64,000 nt of DNA, taken from NCBI RefSeq assembly GCF_032842945.2, contig NZ_CP146606.1:1616501-1680500 (forward strand), in the 5' to 3' direction. The position numbers and the translations under genes are program-made. The notes under the pieces are model-generated. The model was not told the DNA's origin. It made no database searches and worked only from the letters and a program-made list of their open reading frames with translations. This document shows, in pieces, positions 30,476 through 38,391 of the stretch (position 1 is the first letter of the stretch; each line of letters starts with the position of its first letter). This DNA comes from Roseovarius sp. W115 (GTDB taxonomy: Bacteria; Pseudomonadota; Alphaproteobacteria; Rhodobacterales; Rhodobacteraceae).

Positions 30476-32054
30476 GTTGAATATAGTCGGGAATGACCAT
30501 CGCCGTTTCGCTTTCGAAGAACTTTAATGCACAATCAGTCTTGTGACCTTCCATGTACTCAACCAGCTGTTCGTCTGTTGCAAAGTCCTTGCCGAGAATT
30601 TTGTTAGTCAAATTCCGACCGTTGTACTTAACGAGTTGTGGTTCAAGCGTTGGAGCTCCCTCATCATCGTCAAATGAGATGAGTACGCCATCTGCACCCA
30701 GGTAATCCCCATACTTTTTCTTCAGTTTGGCGACATCCCCATCGTTGTCAGTGATAACCCGGATATCAATATTGAGTAGACGTGCAATGTCCAAGAACCG
30801 TTTAAAAGCCAAAGAACGAACGGAAATGATTTCTGTACCGTCAGCAAGCGGCAACACCCCGTGTACGTCCTTGTACGCCCTTTGCACTAGCAACTCATCA
30901 GACGGCCCTTCGACCAGAATGGCACGCTTTGATAGAATCAAACGCAACGTGTCATGGCCAGACAACTTTAGGAAGTAGTTCTTGGTGTCTTCAGGCAGGT
31001 CCATCAGCGTAGCACCGGCCTCACCGTCAAACAAAACCGTGCCATCTAGACCCAGTTTATTGAGGACAAAGCTACTGTGGGTGGAAACTATTATCTGGTT
31101 CTCACCGGCCTTACCGAACATACTCTCGAGAAGGGCACTCAAGTTGGTATGAGACTGATGATTTTCAGGCTCTTCGACCAAAATCACTCTGCTTCCTTCA
31201 GCCTTTTCCAAAGCAAGCTTGATTTTAGTACTTGTTTGTTCTCCTTTACCCACAAGTGAGAATGGGATGTCGTCGAGATGTGGTATTACCCCAGCTTCCC
31301 ACTTTGCACGGGCAGTGTTGTCTAAGCCAATAGAGATGGTCTTGTCAGACACCGTACCCTTTGCTTTTTCAAGCTCGGTGTTGATGGCAGTAATACTAGG
31401 ATCACCCAAGAACAGGTCTTTCATCTTGCGGTAAGACAGCCCAAGACGCGCGAGATCGTGCGGCTCGAGATAGTTGGCCATGACCTCCGTCAGATAGCGG
31501 TTTGCGCCCAAATCGTGACGCACGGTCGTTGCGTCAATAAGTGAACAACGAACCGGCAAGCTTCGTGCAGTTATATCTTGGTCAGCAAAGGTTCTCCAAA
31601 CAACCTTCATGTACTCGATCGGGATTGAGGTGACATCGGCAGGATTGGCAATGTAGTTGGCGTACTCATCTTCAAACTTTGGATCAAACTCTATGGTCAA
31701 TGATACTCCAGGACAGTCCTCACCGGTGCTATTGATGCTCCCTTTCAATGATCCTAGCTCGTCGTGCTCGGCAAAGTATAACTCTACCAAAATCCTTGGC
31801 GGCATTGGGTTCGTACCTTCCAAGAGGCTGGACAGATACTCAGAAGAAGAGATTGAATTAAACAAGTATGGGTGTAACTCATACCCAATGTGCCGCCCGT
31901 TCAGCTGTGCAGTAAGTCCAAGGTTGATGGCCTCTAGCAGCGTCGTCTTTCCAACTTCATTGTCACCAACAACAATGGCTATCTTATCAGGAAAGCTTAC
32001 CGTCGCATCCTTTAGGGACTTGAAGTTTTCAATGTGTATCTTATTGATTTTCAT
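30459..32054 (-). CDS. OLD-family ATPase-TOPRIM nuclease, Gabija GajA-like
   Basis: 531 residues. The ABC-type ATPase half starts IHIENFKSLKDATVSF, with Walker A VGDNEVGKTTLLEA (about residues 30-43), Walker B VILVEEPENHQSHTN and STHSSFVLNKLG. The C-terminal TOPRIM nuclease has the Glu of AILVEGPSDELLVQRAY and the acidic cluster RVITDNDGDVAKLKKKYG. In Gabija, GajA senses nucleotide depletion and nicks DNA with GajB. Length is slightly below known GajA (near 580). The overlap with the helicase gene supports a two-gene defence operon. Other OLD-UvrD pairs are possible. Confidence 0.8.
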   Translation of the reverse strand: MKINKIHIENFKSLKDATVSFPDKIAIVVGDNEVGKTTLLEAINLGLTAQLNGRHIGYELHPYLFNSISSSEYLSSLLEGTNPMPPRILVELYFAEHDELGSLKGSINSTGEDCPGVSLTIEFDPKFEDEYANYIANPADVTSIPIEYMKVVWRTFADQDITARSLPVRCSLIDATTVRHDLGANRYLTEVMANYLEPHDLARLGLSYRKMKDLFLGDPSITAINTELEKAKGTVSDKTISIGLDNTARAKWEAGVIPHLDDIPFSLVGKGEQTSTKIKLALEKAEGSRVILVEEPENHQSHTNLSALLESMFGKAGENQIIVSTHSSFVLNKLGLDGTVLFDGEAGATLMDLPEDTKNYFLKLSGHDTLRLILSKRAILVEGPSDELLVQRAYKDVHGVLPLADGTEIISVRSLAFKRFLDIARLLNIDIRVITDNDGDVAKLKKKYGDYLGADGVLISFDDDEGAPTLEPQLVKYNGRNLTNKILGKDFATDEQLVEYMEGHKTDCALKFFESETAMVIPDYIQHAIAK

Positions 32055-32184
32055 AATTTACTCTCGCGACCGCTGATCGTAACAGACTATCAATCTCAGA
32101 TCTTCTTGCAACCAGGAGCTGTCTGCCAAGCAGACGTGCGAGTTTTTTGGCATTCATGAATGGTACTGGACTTCGGTAGACAGG

Positions 32185-33683
32185 CTATTGTCGTGGCCAC
32201 TCATGAAATTCGTTGAGAACATTTTGGATATGTTCCTTAGTTCGAGCTGTGTCTCGGTCTGGTGGACCACATAAGACACTTATGGCCCATAGCTTATTGG
32301 AGAGCCATTTCTGCGGCTCAAGATAAAGGTTTTTTCCCGTGAGCGTTCGGTTCGAGAATAAGATTTCAGTGAGGCGACGCTTTTGTTGCTTGTTAGAGAT
32401 TTGGTACGTCAGACAAACGTTTTTTACCAGTTCGAGAAAATTTCGCGCTAGTTGTTCATCGCCGTCTGTGTCGTCTATGTTCCTGAGGGCATCAGAAAGG
32501 TCTTGCTTTTCATTTTCCAACCGTACTCGTCTCTCTTGAAAAGCTGACTTGTCGATCAAGCCATCAAGTAGTGCATCGGTCAGCTGTTCCTTACGACGAT
32601 CTAGGTTCGATAGTTGAAGTTGTAGAGCACGCCGATCTGAAGCTGTATTTCTTCTTGTGAGCAAAACTTGCAACTCGCGTTCTAGTCTTTTTCTATCGTG
32701 CCTACCCAGTTCAAGCTCTAGGAGTTGTCGACTTATTGCACCCTCCAGTCGATCTTCTCGGATCGTTGTTGTCGGACATCCCTTAGTGTGGCATCTCATG
32801 TAAACTTGGCCTTTTTGCTGCTCACCGTACAACGTACGATCACAGCAACCACAGACGACCAGTCTTCTGTAGGTGTGGTTGTGCAGCGAAACTTTGCGAT
32901 TGTGTTTGCCCGTCTTGACCTCTTGCACACGATCAAACAAAGACTTGTCGATGATTGGAGTATGAATCCCATTAAATAGCTTTCCTGAGCGTTTCATACG
33001 GATCGTACCGTAGTAAAATGGGTTAGCTAAAAGGTTCTCTAGACACCCTTTACTTATTGGTTTGCCCCCCGATTTCGAAAGCCACGCCGATTGAGCTCTT
33101 TGATCAAAGCAAGGAACGAATATTGTTGTGTTGCGTACAGCTCGAAAGCTTGTCGTACAAACGGCGCACGCTCCGGGTCCAGTATTTTTGGTTTTCCTGG
33201 ACCTTGGTCGAGATACCCTATCGGAGAGCTAAACGGGAATAGTCCTTGCTTAAGGCGACCTTCGATGCCTTTTAGACACTCCTCACGAAGATTGCGAACA
33301 TAGTCGGCCGCGATAACAGCTTGGATGTCGGCGGTGATGCGACCTCCGCGACTAGTGAGATCAAGGCTTTCATGCACAAAACGTACATCAATGCCTTCAT
33401 CAAGCAGTTCACTGATTGCAGCCCAGTCGTATGGATTTCGGGCGCTACGGTCGATTTTATGGATTATTAATCCATCAGCTTTCCCTGATCGTATCGATCT
33501 GAGCATGTCTGAGAAAACCGGCCGACCACGTTTAGCAGCAGTCTCCTTTTCTTCATACCAAGCACTAACCATCAATTTGTGTCGTCTGGCGTATTCGTCT
33601 ATCGCATCGTGCTGTGCTTCGAGGGAAACACCATCACCTTGTTTCACCGTGCTGACACGGGTGTAGGCAAAATAACTTTTCAT
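32185..33683 (-). CDS. Large serine recombinase (resolvase/invertase family); one frame break
   Basis: Adding one base to the C6 run at 33065-33070 joins NRRGFRNRGGKPIS to the rest and gives about 499 residues. Resolvase domain with the catalytic Ser in AYTRVSTVKQGDG and IHKIDRSARNPYDW; recombinase domain (LANPFYYGTIRMKRSGKLF); zinc ribbon VVCGCCDRTLYG with later RCHTKGC; then a coiled-coil segment rich in Leu/Glu/Arg. Such enzymes integrate or excise elements. It may be a second recombinase of the element or the mark of a nested one; no flanking att pair was found. Confidence 0.8.
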
Positions 33684-33901
33684 GATCAAATGGTTAAAGT
33701 TCTTCGGACTCTATCAAATTATCAGAATTTGGCGAATCTTCGTTCCAAAGCCAAGTGCCATTAGCGACCATTTCCAAATACAGTTCCTCGCAGATACGAA
33801 GATATTCGTAGAATGCGTCTTCGGACATCCTTGGTTTGAATTCGTCTGGTCGCTCCATAATGCAATGGTACCGACGCGACTATCTGTTGCTAGCAGTCAA
33901 C
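33684..33901. other. Short noncoding spacer between recombinase and ATPase
   Basis: 218 bp, AT-rich; an antisense-looking frame fragment (acidic residues) could be a decayed small gene, but no start with ribosome site was found. Confidence 0.3.
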
Positions 33902-35116
33902 TTATTCCCTCCCATGATACGGTGGATACATAGACGCGGTGAACGGCTTCAGCCGCTCACCGCGGCAAGTGAGTAATACGTTGGCCCGGTGGTTCGGTTG
34001 GTTCTGAAAATCGAAAGCCGAGAATGTCCGCATCTGTCGTTCGAAGAATGTTGCGTCATTGGCACCAACGCGAAAGACAATTTGGTTGCCGACATTGCCA
34101 ATGATGGCGTCCCGCACGTCATTGTCGATTTGTGATAGATGCTGATGGGCCAGTATCAATCCAAGCCCGTACTTGCGGGCTTCGGACAACATCCCCGCAA
34201 AGGTCTTGGTGGTGAGATTATGGAATTCATCGACATATAAAAAGAACGGCCGCCGCGCTGCCTCAGGCAGACTATGTCGAGTGAACGCCGCTTGCATAAT
34301 GCTTGAGGTGATCAAACCTCCCATCACATTCGAGACATCAGAACCCAGCCTTCCTTTGGCCAGGTTTACAATCAAAATTTGCCCACTGTCCATGATTGAA
34401 CGAAAGCTCAGCACTTTCTTCGGTTCGCAAAGTGCAGTGCGTACCGCCGGATGTGCTAAGAATGCTCCCAGTTTGTTGGCAATCGGTGACACCCCGTCCG
34501 CGCTGGTTTGGTAGTTCATTGCTGGAAATTCGTGCTTCCAGAAAAACCGGACCTGTGGGTCGGTGAGTGTTTCGGTGATCTGGCGGCGATATCCTTTGTA
34601 GATGAAAAGGCGCATGAGATCGCGCAGATCAGCGGCTGGCTGTTCGAGGAGTGCCAAAATCGCATGTCTCAGCAGGTGCTCCATCCGTGCACCCCAAGCT
34701 TCCGGCCATTGCTTCTTGAGCGTCTCGATGAAACCTGATGCGACTAATGGACGATACTGCTCGCCAACGCGCTTGAGCGGGTTGTATCCCAGATGGCAGC
34801 CTTGGTCACCGACATCCCAATACAAGTGTGACGAATTGATGTGACGGTGAAGGCTTTCGGCCAAGTCGCCATGAGGATCAATCAAGCAGTAGCAGTTTCC
34901 GTACTGGGCATCTTGCCATGCCAGGTTTTGCAGCAGTGTCGTCTTTCCTGTGCCGGTCTGCCCAATCAAGTAGGTATGCAATAGGCGTTCGCGAGTACCC
35001 ACGCCGAAAGGTGCTACATCTTGATACCGACGGAAAGCTAAGCCGATGATAGGTATGTGCATCGAACAAGTATCGGTGATCTCACTGGGTTCGCTAGCAG
35101 CCAAGATATTAGTCAT
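33902..35116 (-). CDS. TraG/VirD4/HerA-like DNA-pumping ATPase (short form)
   Basis: 404 residues. Walker A is IGQTGTGKTTLLQNLAW (about residues 52-68), followed by CLIDPHGDLAESLHRH; Walker B is FFLYVDEFHNLTTK, then GLILAHQHLSQID and a sensor region VGNQIVFRVGAND. This is the order of conjugative coupling-type and HerA/DUF87 ATPases. No membrane helices are present, unlike VirD4. It probably translocates DNA. A second, longer ATPase of the same type lies at 38,385, which suggests the two act in one process. A coupling protein without a relaxase nearby is unusual. Confidence 0.75.
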   Translation of the reverse strand: MTNILAASEPSEITDTCSMHIPIIGLAFRRYQDVAPFGVGTRERLLHTYLIGQTGTGKTTLLQNLAWQDAQYGNCYCLIDPHGDLAESLHRHINSSHLYWDVGDQGCHLGYNPLKRVGEQYRPLVASGFIETLKKQWPEAWGARMEHLLRHAILALLEQPAADLRDLMRLFIYKGYRRQITETLTDPQVRFFWKHEFPAMNYQTSADGVSPIANKLGAFLAHPAVRTALCEPKKVLSFRSIMDSGQILIVNLAKGRLGSDVSNVMGGLITSSIMQAAFTRHSLPEAARRPFFLYVDEFHNLTTKTFAGMLSEARKYGLGLILAHQHLSQIDNDVRDAIIGNVGNQIVFRVGANDATFFERQMRTFSAFDFQNQPNHRANVLLTCRGERLKPFTASMYPPYHGRE

Positions 35117-35250
35117 AATCTGAGCGCATATCTTGACCGCTAGTCACTGCCTTTCGCACCCGGGACAATGTTCTTAGACTGTTCATCCATCACCTTCAGT
35201 GGAGCGCGCGGGACTACCTCCTGCCCGCTCCATGCTGAAGGAGATAAACC

Positions 35251-35781
35251 ATGGGAATACTACAAGATGACGTGGCCGGTGATATAGGCTCTGTGCCACG
35301 CTGCGAAAAGTGCGGGTCGGAACGCGTCGTGAAAGACGCCTGTGCCTGTTGGAATCCGGACAGCGGGCTGTGGGAGCTGGAGAATATCTACAACGACGCG
35401 CATTGCCACCAATGTGAAGGTCAGACAAAACTGGTGTGGTCCAAACAAGAACACCCGCCACACCAACGCATCCGCGAGCTCAATGACCAGTTTCGAAGAG
35501 ACGGCATTGGTCGGGGGTCGATCATGCTCACTTTGGGAATTCAGGAGAATGGAGGCGAGTTTGCTGTAGCAGCGGTCAGAGCTGTCCGTGAATTCGATGA
35601 TTTCTCAGATGATAATGATCCGTGGGGTGAGCATGACTTTGGCGCCATCAAAGTCAATGGCCAGAAGGTGCTTTTCAAGATCGACTATCTTGATCCATCG
35701 TTAGAGAAAGTTTCAGAAAACCCTGCCAACGAAGGCTGCACGCATCGAGTGCTTACCATAATGCTTGGTTCTGAGTATTGA
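35251..35781 (+). CDS. DUF3768 protein with N-terminal zinc-ribbon-like segment
   Basis: 176 residues with a good GAAGGAG ribosome site. From about residue 70 the DUF3768 pattern is clear: RIRELNDQFRR, VREFDDFSDDNDPWGEHDFG, KIDYLDPSLE, HRVLTIMLGSEY. The first 60 residues hold paired cysteines (CEKCG, CAC, CHQC) that could bind zinc. DUF3768 proteins are mostly found on alphaproteobacterial plasmids and islands and have no assigned function. It is transcribed divergently from the ATPase and ends at a terminator. Confidence 0.8.
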   Translation: MGILQDDVAGDIGSVPRCEKCGSERVVKDACACWNPDSGLWELENIYNDAHCHQCEGQTKLVWSKQEHPPHQRIRELNDQFRRDGIGRGSIMLTLGIQENGGEFAVAAVRAVREFDDFSDDNDPWGEHDFGAIKVNGQKVLFKIDYLDPSLEKVSENPANEGCTHRVLTIMLGSEY

Positions 35782-35783
35782 AC

Positions 35784-35815
35784 AACGCCGTCCCCTTGTG
35801 GGCGGCGTTTCTTAT
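35784..35815 (+). terminator. Terminator after DUF3768 gene
   Basis: AACGCCG pairs with CGGCGTT, extended by CCC/GGG, and is followed by TTTCTT. Confidence 0.7.
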
Positions 35816-35834
35816 GCTTCGTAAGTAACAGGTT

Positions 35835-36164
35835 TCACTCACCGCTATCGCTGTAGCCAGTGAGCTTTCCGTCCTTATTGTAATGTCGACGTTTTCCGCT
35901 CATGCCTGGAGGATCAGAAGGACCGGAGTAGCCGCCTGGATCAATATGGTTTGCCCAGAAATACTGGCCTACAAAGCACGCCAGCATGAAAATCACACCA
36001 AAATTGTCGTCAACGTTAATCCATATAAGGATTCCTCCAACGACACCTAGCACCGAAGGCCAAACACCCCAGAGCATCAACAAGCCAATCGCTCCATAAA
36101 TCACCACCCAGAAAAGTAGAGATCCAGCTATTACCAACCCAACTATCCAAAGAAGTACTTCCAT
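35835..36164 (-). CDS. Small membrane protein of unknown function
   Basis: 109 residues, two to three hydrophobic segments (LLWIVGLVIAGSLLFWVVI, IGLLMLWGVWPSVLGVVGG, GVIFMLACFVGQYFW) and a polar Gly/Pro/Lys C-terminal tail (PSDPPGMSGKRRHYNKDG). Preceded by GGAGGG before the ATG. No family recognised. It sits alone between the DUF3768 gene and a long noncoding stretch. Confidence 0.6.
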   Translation of the reverse strand: MEVLLWIVGLVIAGSLLFWVVIYGAIGLLMLWGVWPSVLGVVGGILIWINVDDNFGVIFMLACFVGQYFWANHIDPGGYSGPSDPPGMSGKRRHYNKDGKLTGYSDSGE

Positions 36165-36618
36165 TGGCCCTCCTAACCCAAAACAGGAAAAACGTAGCCG
36201 ACTTTTGACGTTTCATCAACTTTACAGCCACTAACTTGTCATCTAGTCACCAAGCTTGCCATGTGCCGAAATGTGTACCGCTCTGTTAGAATTATGTTTC
36301 AAGCGCGTATACTAGATATCCAGCCTCGGCTAGTTCAGCCGCTCTCCGGGGCTTAGAAGCATCAGTCGCGAGATGTTGCTGAGCCCTGTTCTTTCGCATT
36401 TGTAGAGACGAACACGCAGTTGCGAATGTTTGCTGGTTACCGGACCCATGAGGGGTCCGGTTCTGCGCACCCGCACAGCGCGATACGTTCGTCCTGCAAA
36501 ACACGATCCCGCCGAACCTATAACGTCAGACCATATCTTGCCTGCTAGAGATAGGCTCCTTGGCGACATAGACTGAGAATCCTCACCACGAGGTTTTAGT
36601 CACTTAGTACAACAATCT
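36165..36618. other. 454-bp noncoding region, candidate ncRNA, oriT or replication origin
   Basis: The longest gene-free stretch in the element, between divergent genes. It contains a perfect 9-bp hairpin (ACCGGACCC/GGGTCCGGT) at 36439-36461 and other GC-rich segments. No frame there has a protein-like composition. The adjacent regulator/RuvC-like pair would be its natural users. Confidence 0.4.
36439..36461. repeat. Perfect 9-bp inverted repeat with 5-nt loop
   Basis: ACCGGACCC, loop ATGAG, GGGTCCGGT. It has no T-run after it, so it is not an obvious terminator; nick-site hairpin, RNA stem or protein-binding dyad are the options. Confidence 0.5.
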
Positions 36619-36966
36619 ATGAGTTCTCAATTTGCCCTCGACTTGCGTTTGGCACGCAAGAAAGCGGGCTATACCCAAGATGATCTGGCACATCTTCTTG
36701 ATACCCATCAGACAGTGGTCTCCCAACTGGAACACGGCAAACGTCGTCCCAGCCTCATCGAGATCATTGATTTGTCACTCGTCTACGGCCGTTCCTTCGA
36801 AAGTTTCTTTGCGGAGGTGATGGCCGAGCGGAAGAAGCACTTGTCAGTCAGGCTCTCTACGCTTCCGGCCCCTGGTCGCAAAGCCATGAGCACCTTTAAC
36901 CGTCCCGGTTCTCTGTCGCGCATGAAACGTCGTTTGGCTGAGGGCCTCGATCATGGCAGCGCTTAA
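36619..36966 (+). CDS. XRE-family helix-turn-helix regulator
   Basis: 115 residues. The Cro/C1-type HTH lies at about residues 8-62: LRLARKKAGYTQDDLAHLL, then HQTVVSQLEHGKRRPSL. The C-terminal half is basic (MKRRLAEGL). It overlaps the RuvC-like gene by 14 bp, so the two are co-translated. It likely represses this operon and perhaps the divergent genes across the long noncoding region. Confidence 0.8.
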   Translation: MSSQFALDLRLARKKAGYTQDDLAHLLDTHQTVVSQLEHGKRRPSLIEIIDLSLVYGRSFESFFAEVMAERKKHLSVRLSTLPAPGRKAMSTFNRPGSLSRMKRRLAEGLDHGSA

Positions 36967-37438
36967 GGTGCTGTCCGTGGCGGTGTCATCGGGGCGCGTT
37001 GGATATGTATTCCTGGAAGGCACACAATTGCTCGATTGGGCGGTAACCACGACCGTATCAAACAAGGCCACAAACTTGGTTGCCTACGTCCAAGAGCTCA
37101 TCAACACGCTCCAACCCGATGTTGTTGTCACTGAGAAGTGCAACGATGACTGTCGCAAAGGTAGCCATTCTAAAAAACTCATCGCTTCCATCGCAGAACT
37201 AGCTAGCCACAACTATGTTCTCGATGTGCAGGTGTCCCGTCGGCGTGTCTTTCAGTCGAAATACGAGGAAGCTGAATACGCGGCGAAGCGACATCCTGAT
37301 TTGATCGGGCACTTGCCGAAGAAGAAGCGTCGCTTCTTTGAGTTTGAGCCACGCAACATGATCGTATTTGAGGCGTTGGTTTTGGCCGAAGAAGTAATCA
37401 ACGGTCCACCGGATAAATTGGCAGCCGCCATGGGTTAG
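36953..37438 (+). CDS. RuvC/RNase H-fold-like protein, candidate Holliday-junction nuclease
   Basis: 161 residues. The layout resembles RuvC: first strand VLSVAVSSGRVGYVFLEG, a second strand with acidic residue QPDVVVTEKCND, a helix KKLIASIAELA, and a last helix FFEFEPRNMIVFEALVLAEE where RuvC carries its final acidic pair. The usual first-strand Asp is not obvious, so catalytic activity is uncertain. Co-translation with an XRE regulator and convergent overlap (4 bp) with the replication-relaxation gene link it to element DNA processing. Confidence 0.5.
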   Translation: MAALKVLSVAVSSGRVGYVFLEGTQLLDWAVTTTVSNKATNLVAYVQELINTLQPDVVVTEKCNDDCRKGSHSKKLIASIAELASHNYVLDVQVSRRRVFQSKYEEAEYAAKRHPDLIGHLPKKKRRFFEFEPRNMIVFEALVLAEEVINGPPDKLAAAMG

Positions 37439-38391
37439 ACGTCGCCAATCAAGAAATCAGAATATCCAACCCGTGACCACGCACTCTCTAAGAGTGCGTG
37501 GTTTGGTTCCGGCGGCCGCCATGGCGCTGCAAAGTCTTCAAACGTCTGAAACAGCTGATAGGAACAAGGACCCAACTGTCGCTTAGTCTGCTTAAGCATC
37601 AAGTTCATACGATCGCGGTCCGGTACTATGTCTAAGACTAATAACGGCGCGGTGAGTTTCAGCATCTCTTTGTATGCATCTTGAGCAACGAACATCTCAT
37701 ATTGCTTGAGATGGCGCTCGAAACTCTTGCGATTCCAATTCCGTGATGTGACTGGCTCTGTACCACGGTCGACTTCCATCGCAAAAAAGCGAAAGCGATC
37801 TCCTTTTGTAGTGTGGTACGTGAGACCAAAAAGTGCATCTGGCTTAAGGTCTTTGCGTACCGGCCTGTCGCTATCTTTCTCTTGGATGCGCAAAGGAAAC
37901 GACAGACCTGCACCTGCGCGCTCCAAAATCGCATGTTGTGGGATGAAGGACAGATTACTTCGTTGAAGAGTCGCCAATTCAACAGAGGCAGTACTACAGG
38001 CGACCATATGTCTGTGTAGCCACGGACCATGGTGACCTGAGGTTTGGTGCCAAAGATTTTTCTCTTTCAACGCTCGAACACCAGTGGCTGAAACCTGATG
38101 GACGATTTGATTGTACCCAGCCTTAAGTGTTGCAAACTGCTGAGGCGCACGGTCGATGTAAGCTCCACCATGAGCTGTATTCTCCTCATGGAAGAGATCA
38201 CCGAGACGTTCCTTTTGCCGTTTGTCGCTCGTCCGTAACACGGCTGAATAGGCGAGCAGATATGAAGTAGATAGCGGGCCGTGTTGGTGGAGTTTCTCAA
38301 GCCAGAGAAGGTCGCGATCTGTCAGACGTACCCGCTTACCAGTCGACTGTCGCACATGAGCGGACCGGCGTCCAAGACCATCCCTTACCAC
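37435..38391 (-). CDS. Replication-relaxation family protein (Replic_Relax-like)
   Basis: 318 residues. The N-terminal winged-helix-like region (RLTDRDLLWLEKLHQHGPLSTSYLL) followed by the ATLKAGYNQIVHQVSATGVRAL and LKPDALFGL...FAMEVDRGTE segments is the pattern of the replication-relaxation family of plasmids and integrative elements. The downstream half looks like a PD-(D/E)XK-type core (LKPDALFG, AMEVDRGTEP). Its 5' end overlaps the end of the ATPase gene, placing it third in a three-gene operon. Proposed role: DNA relaxation or nicking at transfer or replication start; this is inference. Confidence 0.65.
   Translation of the reverse strand: MVRDGLGRRSAHVRQSTGKRVRLTDRDLLWLEKLHQHGPLSTSYLLAYSAVLRTSDKRQKERLGDLFHEENTAHGGAYIDRAPQQFATLKAGYNQIVHQVSATGVRALKEKNLWHQTSGHHGPWLHRHMVACSTASVELATLQRSNLSFIPQHAILERAGAGLSFPLRIQEKDSDRPVRKDLKPDALFGLTYHTTKGDRFRFFAMEVDRGTEPVTSRNWNRKSFERHLKQYEMFVAQDAYKEMLKLTAPLLVLDIVPDRDRMNLMLKQTKRQLGPCSYQLFQTFEDFAAPWRPPEPNHALLESAWSRVGYSDFLIGDV

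Noticed and set aside
36292-36504. 70-residue frame on the minus strand in the noncoding region
   Set aside because: No ribosome site and no protein-like pattern; it spans the perfect hairpin, which is better explained as a structural site.
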